Shown piece by piece: positions 23,110 to 33,463 of a DNA stretch of 64,000 bases. The notes under the pieces were generated by a model, which saw only the letters and a list, made by a program, of their open reading frames with translations, searched no databases and was not told the DNA's origin. This DNA is from Heracleum sosnowskyi. Lineage: Eukaryota > Streptophyta > Magnoliopsida > Apiales > Apiaceae. Numbering within the stretch: position 1 is the stretch's first letter; every line of letters begins with the position of its first letter. The stretch spans positions 1,798,001-1,862,000 of the forward strand of contig JAUIZM010000013.1 of assembly GCA_030848705.1 (NCBI GenBank), written 5' to 3'. A program made the translations under genes and the position numbers.

Positions 23110-26100
23110 TTCTCACAGTGATAACAGTAAAATTTTCTGTTCCTGTTCCTGCCTGACATTCTCCTGCAATACAAAAATGATTAGATTACATTTGGATAGC
23201 ATTCAATCAATCAAATAATAATTTAAAAGGAACCACTAGTGCTGAACATACACAAGTTAATTCATGTACGTATTCAAGAGTAAAGAGAAATCAACTAACT
23301 AAAACTTGTCTGGATTTTGGATTTGCTTTGCTCGAATTGACCTGGATTTTGGATTTGCTTTGCTCTGCTCGAATTGAGATTTGGAAGTTTAGGGTTGTGT
23401 TTGGTTTTATTTATATATTTGATTTAATGTATAAATGATATTTAAAATTTTTATAAATTTAATGTATAATTTATCAACCAGATCTGATTCAGTAGCCAGC
23501 AGTGTGATACAAACTGGACATACAACAGAAACCCCCTTTTTAGCCAAGTTTTTGTGATACTTGTTGTGGAATTGAATTTTTTTCATGTCTACAAACACCT
23601 TCTCACAGTGATAACAGTAAAATTCTCTGTTCCTGTTCCTGCCTGACATTCTTCTGCAATACAAAAATGATTAGATTACATTTGGATAGCATTCAATCAA
23701 TAAAATAATAATTTAAAAGGAACCACTAGTGCTGAACATACACAAGTTAATTCATGTACGTATTCAAGAGTAAAGAGAAATCAACCAACTAAAACTAGCC
23801 TGGCTTTTGGATGTGCTTTGCTCGAATTGGCCTGGATTTGGGATTTGCTTTGCTCTGCTCGAATTGAGATCTGGGAGTTTAGGCATGTGTTTGGTTTTAT
23901 TTATATATTTGATTTAATGTATAAATGATATTTAAAAAAATTAGAAATTTAATGTATAATGTATCAACAAGATCTGATTCAGTAGCCATCAGTGTGATAC
24001 AAACGGGACATACAACAGAAACCCCCTTTTTAGCCAAGTTTTTGTGATACTTGTTGTGGAATTGAATTTTTTTCATGTCTGCAAACACTTTCTCACAGTG
24101 ATAACAGTAAAATTCTTTGTTCCTGTTCCTGCCTGACATTCTCCTGCAATACAAAAATGATTAGATTACATTTTGATAGCATTCAATCAATCAAATAATA
24201 ATTTAAAAGGAACCACTAGTGCTGAACATACACAAGTTAATTCATGTACGTATTCAAGAGTAAAGAGAAATCAACCAACTAAAACTAGCCTGGCTTTTGG
24301 ACGTGATTTGCTCGAATTGGCCTGGATTTTGGATTTGCTTTGCTCTGCTCGAATTGAGATCTGGGAGTTTAGGCATGTGTTTGGTTTTATTTATATATTT
24401 GATTTAATGTATAAATGATATTTAAAAAAATTAGAAATTTAATGTATAATGTATCAACAAGATCTGATTCAGTAGCCATCAGTGTGATACAAACGGGACA
24501 TACAACAGAAACCCCCTTTTTAGCCAAGTTTTTGTGATACTTGTTGTGGAATTGAATTTTTTTCATGTCTGCAAACACCTTCTCACAGTGATAACAGTAA
24601 AATTCTTTGTTCCTGTTCCTGCCTGACATTCTTCTACAATACAAAAATGATTAGATTACATTTGGATAGCATTCAATCAATCAAATAATAATTTAAAAGG
24701 AACCACTAGTGCTGAACATACACAAGTTAATTCATGTACGTATTCAAGAGTAAAGAGAAATCAACCAACTAAAACTAGCCTGGCTTTTGGATGTGCTTTG
24801 CTCGAATTGGCCTGGATTTTGGATTTGCTTTGCTCTGCTCGAATTGAGATCTGGGAGTTTAGGCATGTGTTTGGTTTTATTTATATATTTGATTTAATGT
24901 ATAAATGATATTTAAAAAAATTAGAAATTTAATGTATAATGTATCAACAAGATCTGATTCAGTAGCCATCAGTGTGATACAAACGGGACATACAACAGAA
25001 ACCCCCTTTTTAGCCAAGTTTTTGTGATACTTGTTGTGGAATTGAATTTTTTTCATGTCTGCAAACACCTTCTCACAGTGATAACAGTAAAATTCTTTGT
25101 TCCTGTTCCTGCCTGACATTCTTCTACAATACAAAAATGATTAGATTACATTTGGATAGCATTCAATCAATAAAATAATAATTTAAAAGGAACCACTAGT
25201 GCTGAACATACACAAGTTAATTCATGTACGTATTCAAGAGTAAAGAGAAATCAACCAACTAAAACTAGCCTGGCTTTTGGATGTGCTTTGCTCGAATTGG
25301 CCTGGATTTTGGATGTGCTTTGCTCTGCTCGAATTGAGATCTGGGAGTTTAGGCATGTGTTTGGTTTTATTTATATATTTGATTTAATGTATAAATGATA
25401 TTTAAAAAAATTAGAAATTTAATGTATAATGTATCAACAAGATCTGATTCAGTAGCCATCAGTGTGATACAAACGGGACATACAACAGAAACCCCCTTTT
25501 TAGCCAAGTTTTTGTGATACTTGTTGTGGAATTGAATTTTTTTCATGTCTGCAAACACCTTCTCACAGTGATAACAGTAAAATTCTCTGTTCCTGTTCCT
25601 GCCTAACATTCTTCTGCAATACAAAAATGATTAGATTACATTTGGATAACATTCAATCAATCAAATAATAATTTAAAAGGAACCACTAGTGCTGAACATA
25701 CACAAGTTAATTCATGTCTGTATTCAAGAGTAAAGAGAAATCAACCAACTAAAACTTGCCTGGCTTTTGGATTTGCTTTGCTCGAATTGGCCTGGATTTT
25801 GGATTTGCTTTGCTCTGCTCGAATTGAGATCTGGGAGTTTAGGGTTGTGTTTGGTTTTATTTATATATTTGATTTAATGTATAAATGATATTTAAAAAAT
25901 TTAGAAATTTAATGTATAATGTATCAACAAGATCTGATTCAGTAGCCAGCAGTGTGATACAAACTGGACATACAACAGAAACCCCCTTTTAGCCAAGTTT
26001 TTGTGATACTTGTTGTGGAATTGAATTTTTTTCATGTCTGCAAACACCTTCTCACAGTGATAACTGTAAAATTCTCTGTTCCTGTTCCTGCCTGACATTC
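23110..26100 (-). repeat. Large duplication inside the satellite, copy 2 (one unit shorter)
   Basis: This copy matches the one at 18700, but lacks one unit between the units ending at 24877 and 25367. That explains the change of offset from 4,409 to 3,919 bp. The flanking units at both ends differ from those of copy 1. Confidence 0.75.
24387..24629 (-). pseudogene. Representative intact minus-strand zinc-finger ORF (80 codons)
   Basis: The ATG is at 24629 and the stop at 24387. Residues 1-10 are basic and polar (MSGRNRNKEF). Residues 12-32 form one C2H2 finger with C12, C15, H28 and H32, and Phe and Ile at the usual core positions. A short basic linker follows, then CPVC, then ATESDLVD. From there the frame reads AT-rich sequence (LYIKF...) and stops at the TATA-like box of the next unit, so the last ~20 residues are not derived from a finger gene. 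The second finger has no histidines. A single finger could fold, but the unit lacks downstream exons and is one of about 70 copies. I therefore treat it as a gene fragment. Confidence 0.6.
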
Positions 26101-27775
26101 TCCTGCAATACAAAAATGATTAGATTACATTTGGATAGCATTCAATCAATCAAATAATAATTTAAAAGGAACCACTAGTGCTGAACATACACAAGTTAAT
26201 TCATGTACGTATTCAAGAGTAAAGAGAAATCAACTAACTAAAACTTGTCTGGCTTTTGGATTTGCTTTGCTCGAATTGACCTGGATTTTGGATTTGCTTT
26301 GCTCTGCTCGAATTGAGATTTGGAAGTTTAGGGTTGTGTTTGGTTTTATTTATATATTTGATTTAATGTATAAACGATATTTAAAATTTTTATAAATTTA
26401 ATGTATAATGTATCAACAAGATCTGATTCAGTAGCCAGCAGTGTGATACAAACTGGACATACAACAGAAACCCCCTTTTTGGCCAAGTTTTTGTGATACT
26501 TGTTGTGGAATTGAATTTTTTTCATGTCTACAAGCACCTTCTCACAGTGATAACAGTAAAATTCTCTGTTCCTGTTCCTGCCTGACATTCTTCTGCAATA
26601 CAAAAATGATTAGATTACATTTGGATAGCATTCAATCAATAAAATAATAATTTAAAATGAACCACTAGTGCTGAACATACACAAGTTAATTCATGTACGT
26701 ATTCAAGAGTAAAGAGAAATCAACCAACTAAAACTAGCCTGACTTTTGGATGTGTTTTGCTCGAATTGGCCTGGATTTTGGATTTGCTTTGCTCTGCTCG
26801 AATTGAGATCTGGGAGTTTAGGTCTGTGTTTGGTTTTATTTATATATTTGATTTAATGTATAAATGATATTTAAAAAATTTATAAATTTAATGTATAATG
26901 TATCAACAAGATCTGATTCAGTAGCCAGCAGTGTGATACAAACTGGACATACAACAGAAACCCCCCTTTTAGCCAAGTTTTTGTGATACTTGTTGTGGAA
27001 TTGAATTTTTTTAATGTCTGCAAACACCTTCTCACGGTGATAACAGTAAAATTCCTTGTTCCTGTTCCTGCCTGACATTCTTCTACAATACAAAAATGAT
27101 TAGATTACATTTGGATAGCATTCAATCAATAAATTAATAATTTATAAGGAACCACTAGTGCTGAACATACACAAGTTAATTCATGTACGTATTCAAGAGT
27201 AAAGAGAAATCAACCAACTAAAACTAGCCTGGCTTTTGGATGTGCTTTGCTCGAATTGGCCTGGATTTTGGATTTGTTTTTGCTCTGCTCGAATTGAGAT
27301 CTGGGAGTTTAGGCATGTGTTTGGTTTTATTTATATATTTGATTTAATGTATAAATGATATTTAAAAAAATTAGAAATTTAATGTATAATGTATCAACAA
27401 GATCTGATTCAGTAGCCATCAGTGTGATACAAACGGGACATACAACAGAAACCCCCTTTTTAGCCAAGTTTTTGTGATACTTGTTGTGGAATTGAATTTT
27501 TTTCATGTCTGCAAACACCTTCTCACAGTGATAACAGTAAAATTCTCTGTTCCTGTTCCTGCCTGACATTCTTCTGCAATACAAAAATGATTAGATTACA
27601 TTTGGATAACATTCAATCAATCAAATAATAATTTAAAAGGAACCACTAGTGCTGAACATACACAAGTTAATTCATGTACGTATTCAAGAGTAAAGAGAAA
27701 TCAACCAACTAAAACTTGCCTGGCTTTTGGATTTGCTTTGCTCGAATTGGCCTGGATTTTGGATTTGCTTTGCTC

Positions 27776-27780
27776 TGCTC
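27776..27780. other. Target-site duplication of element B, left copy (TGCTC)
   Basis: TGCTC before the left LTR matches TGCTC at 39789-39793 after the right LTR. Joining the flanks gives an uninterrupted satellite leader. Confidence 0.95.
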
Positions 27781-27918
27781 TGTTGCCCAGTAATAATCTA
27801 TTGTAGAAGGGGGGTTGAATACAATAGTGTAAGATAATCGACTTCTTAATGTATATATCACAAATATGAAAAGAAAGATAACAGCTTTATTAAATCTGAT
27901 ATAAAACTGTTACAAACT

Positions 27919-27994
27919 CTCTCAAGAAATTCTGATGTTCTTGAGAGCTGCTAGTTTACAAAAACTCTCTCAAGAAATTCTATGTTCTCGAGAG
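27919..27994. repeat. Two tandem hairpins in R/U5 of the element B LTR
   Basis: CTCTCAAGAA (27919-27928) pairs with TTCTTGAGAG (27938-27947). A near copy 48 bp on, CTCTCAAGAA (27967-27976), pairs with TTCTCGAGAG (27985-27994). They lie downstream of the TATA box, so they would be in the RNA leader. The same structure is in all four LTRs of B and C. Confidence 0.8.
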
Positions 27995-28051
27995 CTTCTA
28001 TTCGATTATGTTCTCTCTCGAATGAATACATAAATCGAAACCAAGACTGTG

Positions 28052-28059
28052 TTTATATA
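28052..28059 (-). promoter_or_regulatory. TATA box in the 3' LTR of element B
   Basis: On minus this reads TATATAAA in GCACTATATAAACACAG. The same site is at 39451-39458 in the 5' LTR, where it would drive element transcription. Confidence 0.75.
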
Positions 28060-28326
28060 GTGCACACAGCTTCTCTATCAATAACAAGATAAGTCCTAAT
28101 CAATAACAAAGATAGAAACCTATCCTTAATCGATAGCTACATTCTACAAACCAGGAACAAATAGAATAAACTTCCATGTTTATCTAGACTCCAAATATAA
28201 CTCGAAGTAGGAATCCTAATCAGCTTCAAGTTCTGATGATCAATCCTGATCATAGTCTGAGTAGGAATCCTGATGATCAATAAGATACTGACGCTTGATC
28301 AAATACTGATGACCATGCAATACTGA

Positions 28327-28334
28327 TGACGTCA
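28327..28334. promoter_or_regulatory. TGACGTCA palindrome in U3
   Basis: TGACGTCA is the classic bZIP (TGA/CRE-type) binding core. It is about 270 bp upstream of the TATA box and is kept in all four LTRs (28327, 39726, 47575, 58972). Binding is inferred. Confidence 0.45.
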
Positions 28335-28389
28335 GCAATCCTGATCAGTTGAGTCTAGCTTCTGACGATCATTGAATTCTGATCTAACA

Positions 28390-28398
28390 ATCTCCCCC
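28390..28398 (-). promoter_or_regulatory. Polypurine tract of element B
   Basis: On minus GGGGGAGAT lies directly next to the 3' LTR start TGTTAGATC. It is the same core as in element A. Confidence 0.9.
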
Positions 28399-28498
28399 AA
28401 TCTCATACTTTGTGAAATAAAGTATAGATTCCAAATATTCAATGATGTCAAAAACATGTATCAAAATGTACGAGTATCTTCAGAAACAACTTATCTGT

Positions 28499-31400
28499 TT
28501 AAGCTTTTTGATAGAACAGATTCATCTTCAAGAAGTTGGATAATAAACTTTCTTCTTTTTCTTCAAGAATTTGAATCAGTCTTTCTTTAAGATTTCTGAG
28601 TTCTTCATCTTCCTCATTAATCTGGTAGATAGCTGCTCTGAGATTCTGTATGGAGCTTTTCTGTAGACTGTGCTTTTCAAGCAAAAGATAAACAATTTCC
28701 TTCCCATCAGGATTGAGAGTAAGTTGGGTCATACCAAAAGTTACTTCTTTAACAGCAGTACCTCTTTGCATTTCCACATCCTGACCTCTTTGATTTAAGT
28801 ACATGGGAATATAATTACCATCAAAATTACTGTTTCCATCCAGTCTTCTTCTTATAATTGACAAAATCATGTCAGCCCATACTTTGTACACTTGGTTCTT
28901 CCATCTTAACAGATAGTGAACATATTTCAGTTCCTGTGTAGTTTTCATCAGCAGATCTTGAATAGATAGAATCTTCACACTACCATCTTTCATGAAGTAC
29001 AGAAGCTTTTCTTTCTTTTCAAAACCATCATGACAATCTATAACTATATCAACAGCTAATAAATTGTTCAGATTTTCAGAAGTTAAAGTACCTCCAATTT
29101 CAGTTAAGGAGTAAGGATCAACATAAGTCATGTTTAGAAATTCAGCATCCCTGTGTCCAATACCTCCTCTTGTGTAACTTGACATTTGCTTCAGATTCGA
29201 AAACATCTTTAACCAGAGTGTTTTTGATCTAGCCATATCAGACAAATCAACAACACTTGAAGCACTTGTAATAATTCCACCAGTCTGAAAATTGATAGGT
29301 GTATCACACTTCAGTGTACTTATGTGTTCCCACTTCTTGTCTTTCTCCTTTTCATGAGTGTAGCTTCTTTCAAGTAAAGATTCTTGCCTGCTTGTATTTG
29401 TCCATTGTCTTTCATTTGAAACTTTAAGCCTTTGTAGATAGAGATTGAAATCTTCATATGTTCTTTTTGTAATATCTCTTCTTCTGGCTTCTTCTTCTTC
29501 ATCTACTTCTTTGTTGTGACAATCAACAACAGTAGATAAGATTATCAAATCAACCTCTTGCAGAATTTCAGATTCGTCAGGATCTTGAATATTGTCAGGA
29601 TTAGAATCTTCAATTTGATTTGTATTGCTGAGAGTTGATTTACTTGTTTTTCTTCTCAATTCAGGTTCTTCTTCAACAAATTCCTTGTCTTCTTTCTCCA
29701 TGATATCCTTGATAACAGAATCTGTTAGATTTTGTGAAGCTTCAGGAATTTCTTCAATTCTTAACCCTCTAGACCTTGTCTGTCTAGGTACTGTTTGAGT
29801 TGAAGAACCTCTTTTACTTCTTCTAGCACCTCTCCTACCTCTACTTCCTCTACCTCTAGCAGGAGCAGTATAGCTTTCCATTGTCTCTCTTTGTAGTCTC
29901 AAGAATTCTTCATGTGAGAGATCTGGATATTCTTCACTTGCTGTAGAGAGTGCTTTTCTTGCATATAATTGTTGAACTCTTTTATCAGTGTGATATAGAG
30001 TAACAATTCTGCCATCTTTTGTAGAAAACTTCTGGAATAAATTTGATGCATCTTCAGGATTATCAATAATTACATCTTCATCACCTTCAGGAATTGTAGC
30101 AAGAATGTGTCCATGACCAGGTGTCAGGATTTGATCTTCCGTCAGGATCTGAGATTGCACCAATGTTCTTACTGTCTTAACTCCAGAATCAGAAACATGA
30201 GTTGACTGCGTTGTTTGACTTTGAGAAGTTTGGATTGTCTTCATAACAACAGCATCAGAGGTTTCTCCTTGTATCACTTTGTCACCACCATCATCTCCAG
30301 TATCATCATCATTATTTCTTAATACTAGATCAGGTGTACATTTTGTCTGAATAACCTTCTCCCCCTTTACTGACATCAGGATTTGACAATAATTGCAAAA
30401 TTAAGGAAAGAGAGGCTTGAATTTCAGTTACCTTAGTATCCAGAGAATCAATTCTTTGATTGATTGAGGTTTGTTCTGAAACAACAGATTTCACTTGGGA
30501 TTCCACTACCCTTAGTTGTAAAGTAGTAGGCACCTTTGTAAAATTATTAAAGATATCAGTCCTCACTTTTTCAGTTGAACCCTTGATAGAATCAATCTCA
30601 CTTTTCAGGCTTTTGGATAACAGAGTAGTAGCCTTCAGATGATTCTTCAAGTCTTGATTCTCAATAGATTTCACTGCATTATAGGCATGTTCAATAGCAG
30701 AAGAAAAACTGATAGATTCATCAGATTGGTGCCATGAATTGTTCCATTCATTCTGTCTAAATGCCTCTGCAGGATCAAAGGAAGGAGTAGAAAAATCTTG
30801 TCTCTGATCTTTCCCAGTGAAAGTATTGCTAGCCATATATGTACTTGATGAACCAAAATTAGTTCCAAGACTAATTTGAGTGCTGTAGCAAGCTGTTCCT
30901 TCTCTTTTCGATTCTCACTATCATCATCACTATCATCAGAAGTATCATCAGCAGTATCATGAGTAATATCAGGATCCAGAATAGCAATACCTTTCAGTTT
31001 ATCCTGTGGTTCTGAGATAGGATGATCCATTGGTCTTGAACGAAGTGGCTGTATCAAAATAGGTTCATTATCAGGAGCACCACTAGCGTCAGGATGAACA
31101 TCGTCAGGATTTGATATGCTTGCATCAGTATTTGCTACCAATGGTTCTTGTGGAGCTTGAGGTTCAGAAGCTGCTTCAACACTTTGAGTTAAAGGTTCTT
31201 GTGTGCTTCCCTCATTGACAATGTTCTCGACCAATCTTTCAACAGAAGCTGTAGCTTTGCCTGCATCTTCACTTTGAGAAGATGGTTCTTGTGTAGCTGG
31301 AATGTTGATGTCTTCATTCTCCCTTTGAGAAAATGGTTCTTGTGTGACCATTCCACTAGCTAAGCCTTCACCCAAACTTTGATTGAGTGGTTCTTGTGTG

Positions 31401-32965
31401 GCAGGATCAACAGTAGCTGCTGAATTACTCTGAAATTCAGGTTCTTGTGGGCTTGATCCTTTCAGCTTCTTCTGTCTCTGATAGACTAACTCTTCTGCAT
31501 TCCTCTTTTTCTTTGATGTAGGTGTAAGACCAACCAAGGAAGCAGTTGTAGAAACCTTCTCCCAAGAAATTTCTCTAATCTGAGATGGAGAGGCTGGAGA
31601 GTCTGATAGAGAGACGACTTTTGTTGTTGCATCAGGAATACTAACATCAGGATTTGATGTCTGAATATCAGTATCCTTCATTTGCACTGTCAAAGGAATA
31701 TGATACCTGCTCTTTGATAATTTCCTTGTCTTTTGTGGTTTTGATAAAGGTACCACAGCTTTAGTAGCAGTATCAGCAACTTCCTTGTTCACATTCATCA
31801 CAGAGGATATAGGTAAGTCATCCTCTGAATCACTTTCATCAATCAACCTTAACTTCCTTTTCACAGGAACATTCTTAACAACCTTATCAGCTTTCTTCAC
31901 CAGGACCCCTTGTACACCCCCTTGTATCTTCTTTTTAGTGAGTGGTGTAGAGGAAAAATCCTTTGAACCTGATTGCCTTCCAGACACATCAGTTCTAGCT
32001 GATTTCTTTGATTGTACAACTAAAGTCTTTTGAGAGACAGTAGAGGTGGTTGTTAACTGTTTAGACTGTTTAGGTTGCATGCTTGTGTCAGGAACAAGGT
32101 GGGTTGGGCCTTGCCCCATAGCATTAGAAAGTAGTCCATAACGAGTAGGCATTTTCTGATGTAAGAAAAACCTAACCTCATCAGGAATAAAAGCATTTCC
32201 TATGAAACCATTTGCCTTATCACTGTTGACTAAGGACTTAATATTATGCTCAGTAATTCTACAGATTGGTAGAACTACATCATCCTCAAAAACAACATTA
32301 GGACATAAGTGATTAAATATCAACTGTAAAAATCTAAGAAAACAGACAGAACCCAATTTATCTGATTTCCTATCACTTAAAGCTTTTAAGATAAAAGACC
32401 CATAATCAAACACTGTAGAATGGATAAGAGAGTACCCAATTTTAAGAGATCCTGATGGAAGAGCATCAAAATTTGATGTCTTGTTCAGGAAACAGCGGCT
32501 GATTGTATCAAAGAAGAAATTCCATTCCTTCTTAAGCTTTGTCCTGAATAGATTTCCATATCTCTTTACTTCACCATTGTAGCCCAACTTTGTAACAAAC
32601 TCAAAAAGAGTAGAGTCCGAAACATTAGCAGGAATAGCATCACCAAGAACGGGTAAATGCAGGGCTGCCTCCACAATTGTAGGAGTCACATAGTGAGTAG
32701 TTCCATTATATTCAAAACTCATCAAGATTGTATCAGAATGCCCTTTATCAAAAGTAACTGAGTTCCACACCTGCATTACAGACTTAAAATAAACACTTGC
32801 AGGTTCTGTTAAAGCAAACTTCAATGGGCTTGAAGCTAGAAAATCTTGAATGATATGAAACTCATTGGGTAAATCTTGATGATTTAGAATAGCCACAAAA
32901 TTGTTAGTGGCAAATGTAACACCACTAATCACTGTTTGTTTGTTCATGAATGATGAAGATGTCAT
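28499..32965 (-). pseudogene. Envelope-like extra ORF of element B, with two compensating frameshifts
   Basis: The start ATG is at 32965 and the stop at 28499, about 1,490 codons. Residues 1 to ~275 look globular and resemble the N-terminal domain found after pol in other plant Copia elements of this lineage. Next comes a long low-complexity part with KKxKR-type basic runs and repeated TQEP/QEPxxQS peptides (31140-31460), then a predicted coiled-coil part. The C-terminal ~300 residues are globular, with acidic and Lys-rich ends. Compared with element C, one T is missing near 30871 and one base is added near 30371. The frame between them is shifted and the original frame returns afterwards. 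The function of these proteins is not established. I see no convincing signal peptide, and the envelope-like name is only traditional. Confidence 0.8.
31140..31460 (-). repeat. TQEP peptide repeats in the envelope-like ORF
   Basis: GGTTCTTGTG recurs about every 60-100 bp (for example 31143, 31193, 31285, 31336, 31389 and 31439) and encodes T-Q-E-P or P-Q-E-P followed by a Ser/Gln pair. Element C has the same set at 50390-50700. Confidence 0.75.
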
Positions 32966-33463
32966 TGTAATGCTTTTGAAAACTCGAGAATTAAGATTTG
33001 AAGCAATTAGGGTATGAAAGCACAGAGAGAGATAGAAAACGAAAAACTGATGATAAGAGAGTAATTAACGATGTAGACCAATGAAAAGTATTTTGTTAAA
33101 ACAAAATATTACTCTCAAAGACAGGTGGCAAAATATGATTTGTGCACAAAGAATTAGTGGACAGATTACGTGTGTCATTTAAATAAATCTGCACCGCCTT
33201 TTATGTGTATGTATTGATATATCTATAATAGTGCAACACACGCGCGCATACAGTTGTCCTACTAAAACTCAACCGTCTATCAGCAGATACTGACGAAAAA
33301 TTAGGCACAAATTAAGTAATGAAATACTGACCTGTACATCAGGATTGACCAGTTGACTTCCTGTCAGGATTGAGTCCTATCAGGATTTGATCAAAGATAC
33401 ATACCTTTCTGAATAACCATCAGGATTTGACAGTTATCAGGATTTCCTCTCTGTAGCTTTTCC
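32966..33463 (-). other. Non-coding spacer between pol and the envelope-like ORF in element B
   Basis: No ORF of note. Five copies of the family motif ATCAGGATT lie in 33338-33446. A TATA-like CATAAAAGG on minus (33198-33206) sits about 235 bp before the envelope-like ATG and could be a promoter for it, but this is weak. Confidence 0.5.

Larger units (their letters stand above)
5901..27780 (-). repeat. Satellite block 2: about 45 minus-oriented ~490-bp units
   Basis: The period is 489-490 bp, seen in the even spacing of the zinc-finger ORFs. Units whose frame is open through the finger and the CPVC pair have stop codons at 5960, 7244, 7735, 8714, 9693, 10183, 10673, 11163, 12142, 12632, 13611, 14590, 15569, 16059, 17038, 18017, 19034, 19488, 19978, 20468, 20958, 21448, 22428, 23407, 23897, 24387, 24877, 25367, 26346, 26836 and 27327. 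Frame-shifted units end at 6800, 8269, 9248, 11697, 13166, 14145, 15124, 16593, 17572, 18553, 21982, 22962 and 25901. One truncated unit starts near 6388. Finger Cys and His residues are kept in almost all copies; exceptions include Cys to Arg in the 26836 unit and Cys to Ser in the 25901 unit. The block is broken at 27780 by element B. Confidence 0.95.
27781..28389 (-). repeat. 3' LTR of element B
   Basis: On minus it begins TGTTAGATCAGAATTC and ends GGGCAACA. U3 holds repeated ATCAGGATT/ATCAGTATT motifs and a palindromic TGACGTCA at 28327-28334. TTTATATA at 28052-28059 (plus reading) is the TATA box. AATAAA on minus (27886-27891) is the likely polyadenylation signal. The four differences from the other LTR are at the positions matching 39192, 39536, 39617 and 39773. 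Confidence 0.95.

Noticed and set aside
5960..27584. A cluster of ~70 functional zinc-finger genes
   Set aside because: Each unit stops inside the second finger, has no further exons, and is part of a homogenised tandem array with higher-order repeats. Similarity of copies is explained by recent amplification and not by selection.
28372..28590. Short plus-strand ORFs over the ends of the LTR and extra ORF (28372, 47620) and other short ORFs opposite gag, pol and the extra ORF
   Set aside because: They are antisense shadows of the retroelement coding frames, present in both copies only because the elements are homologous.
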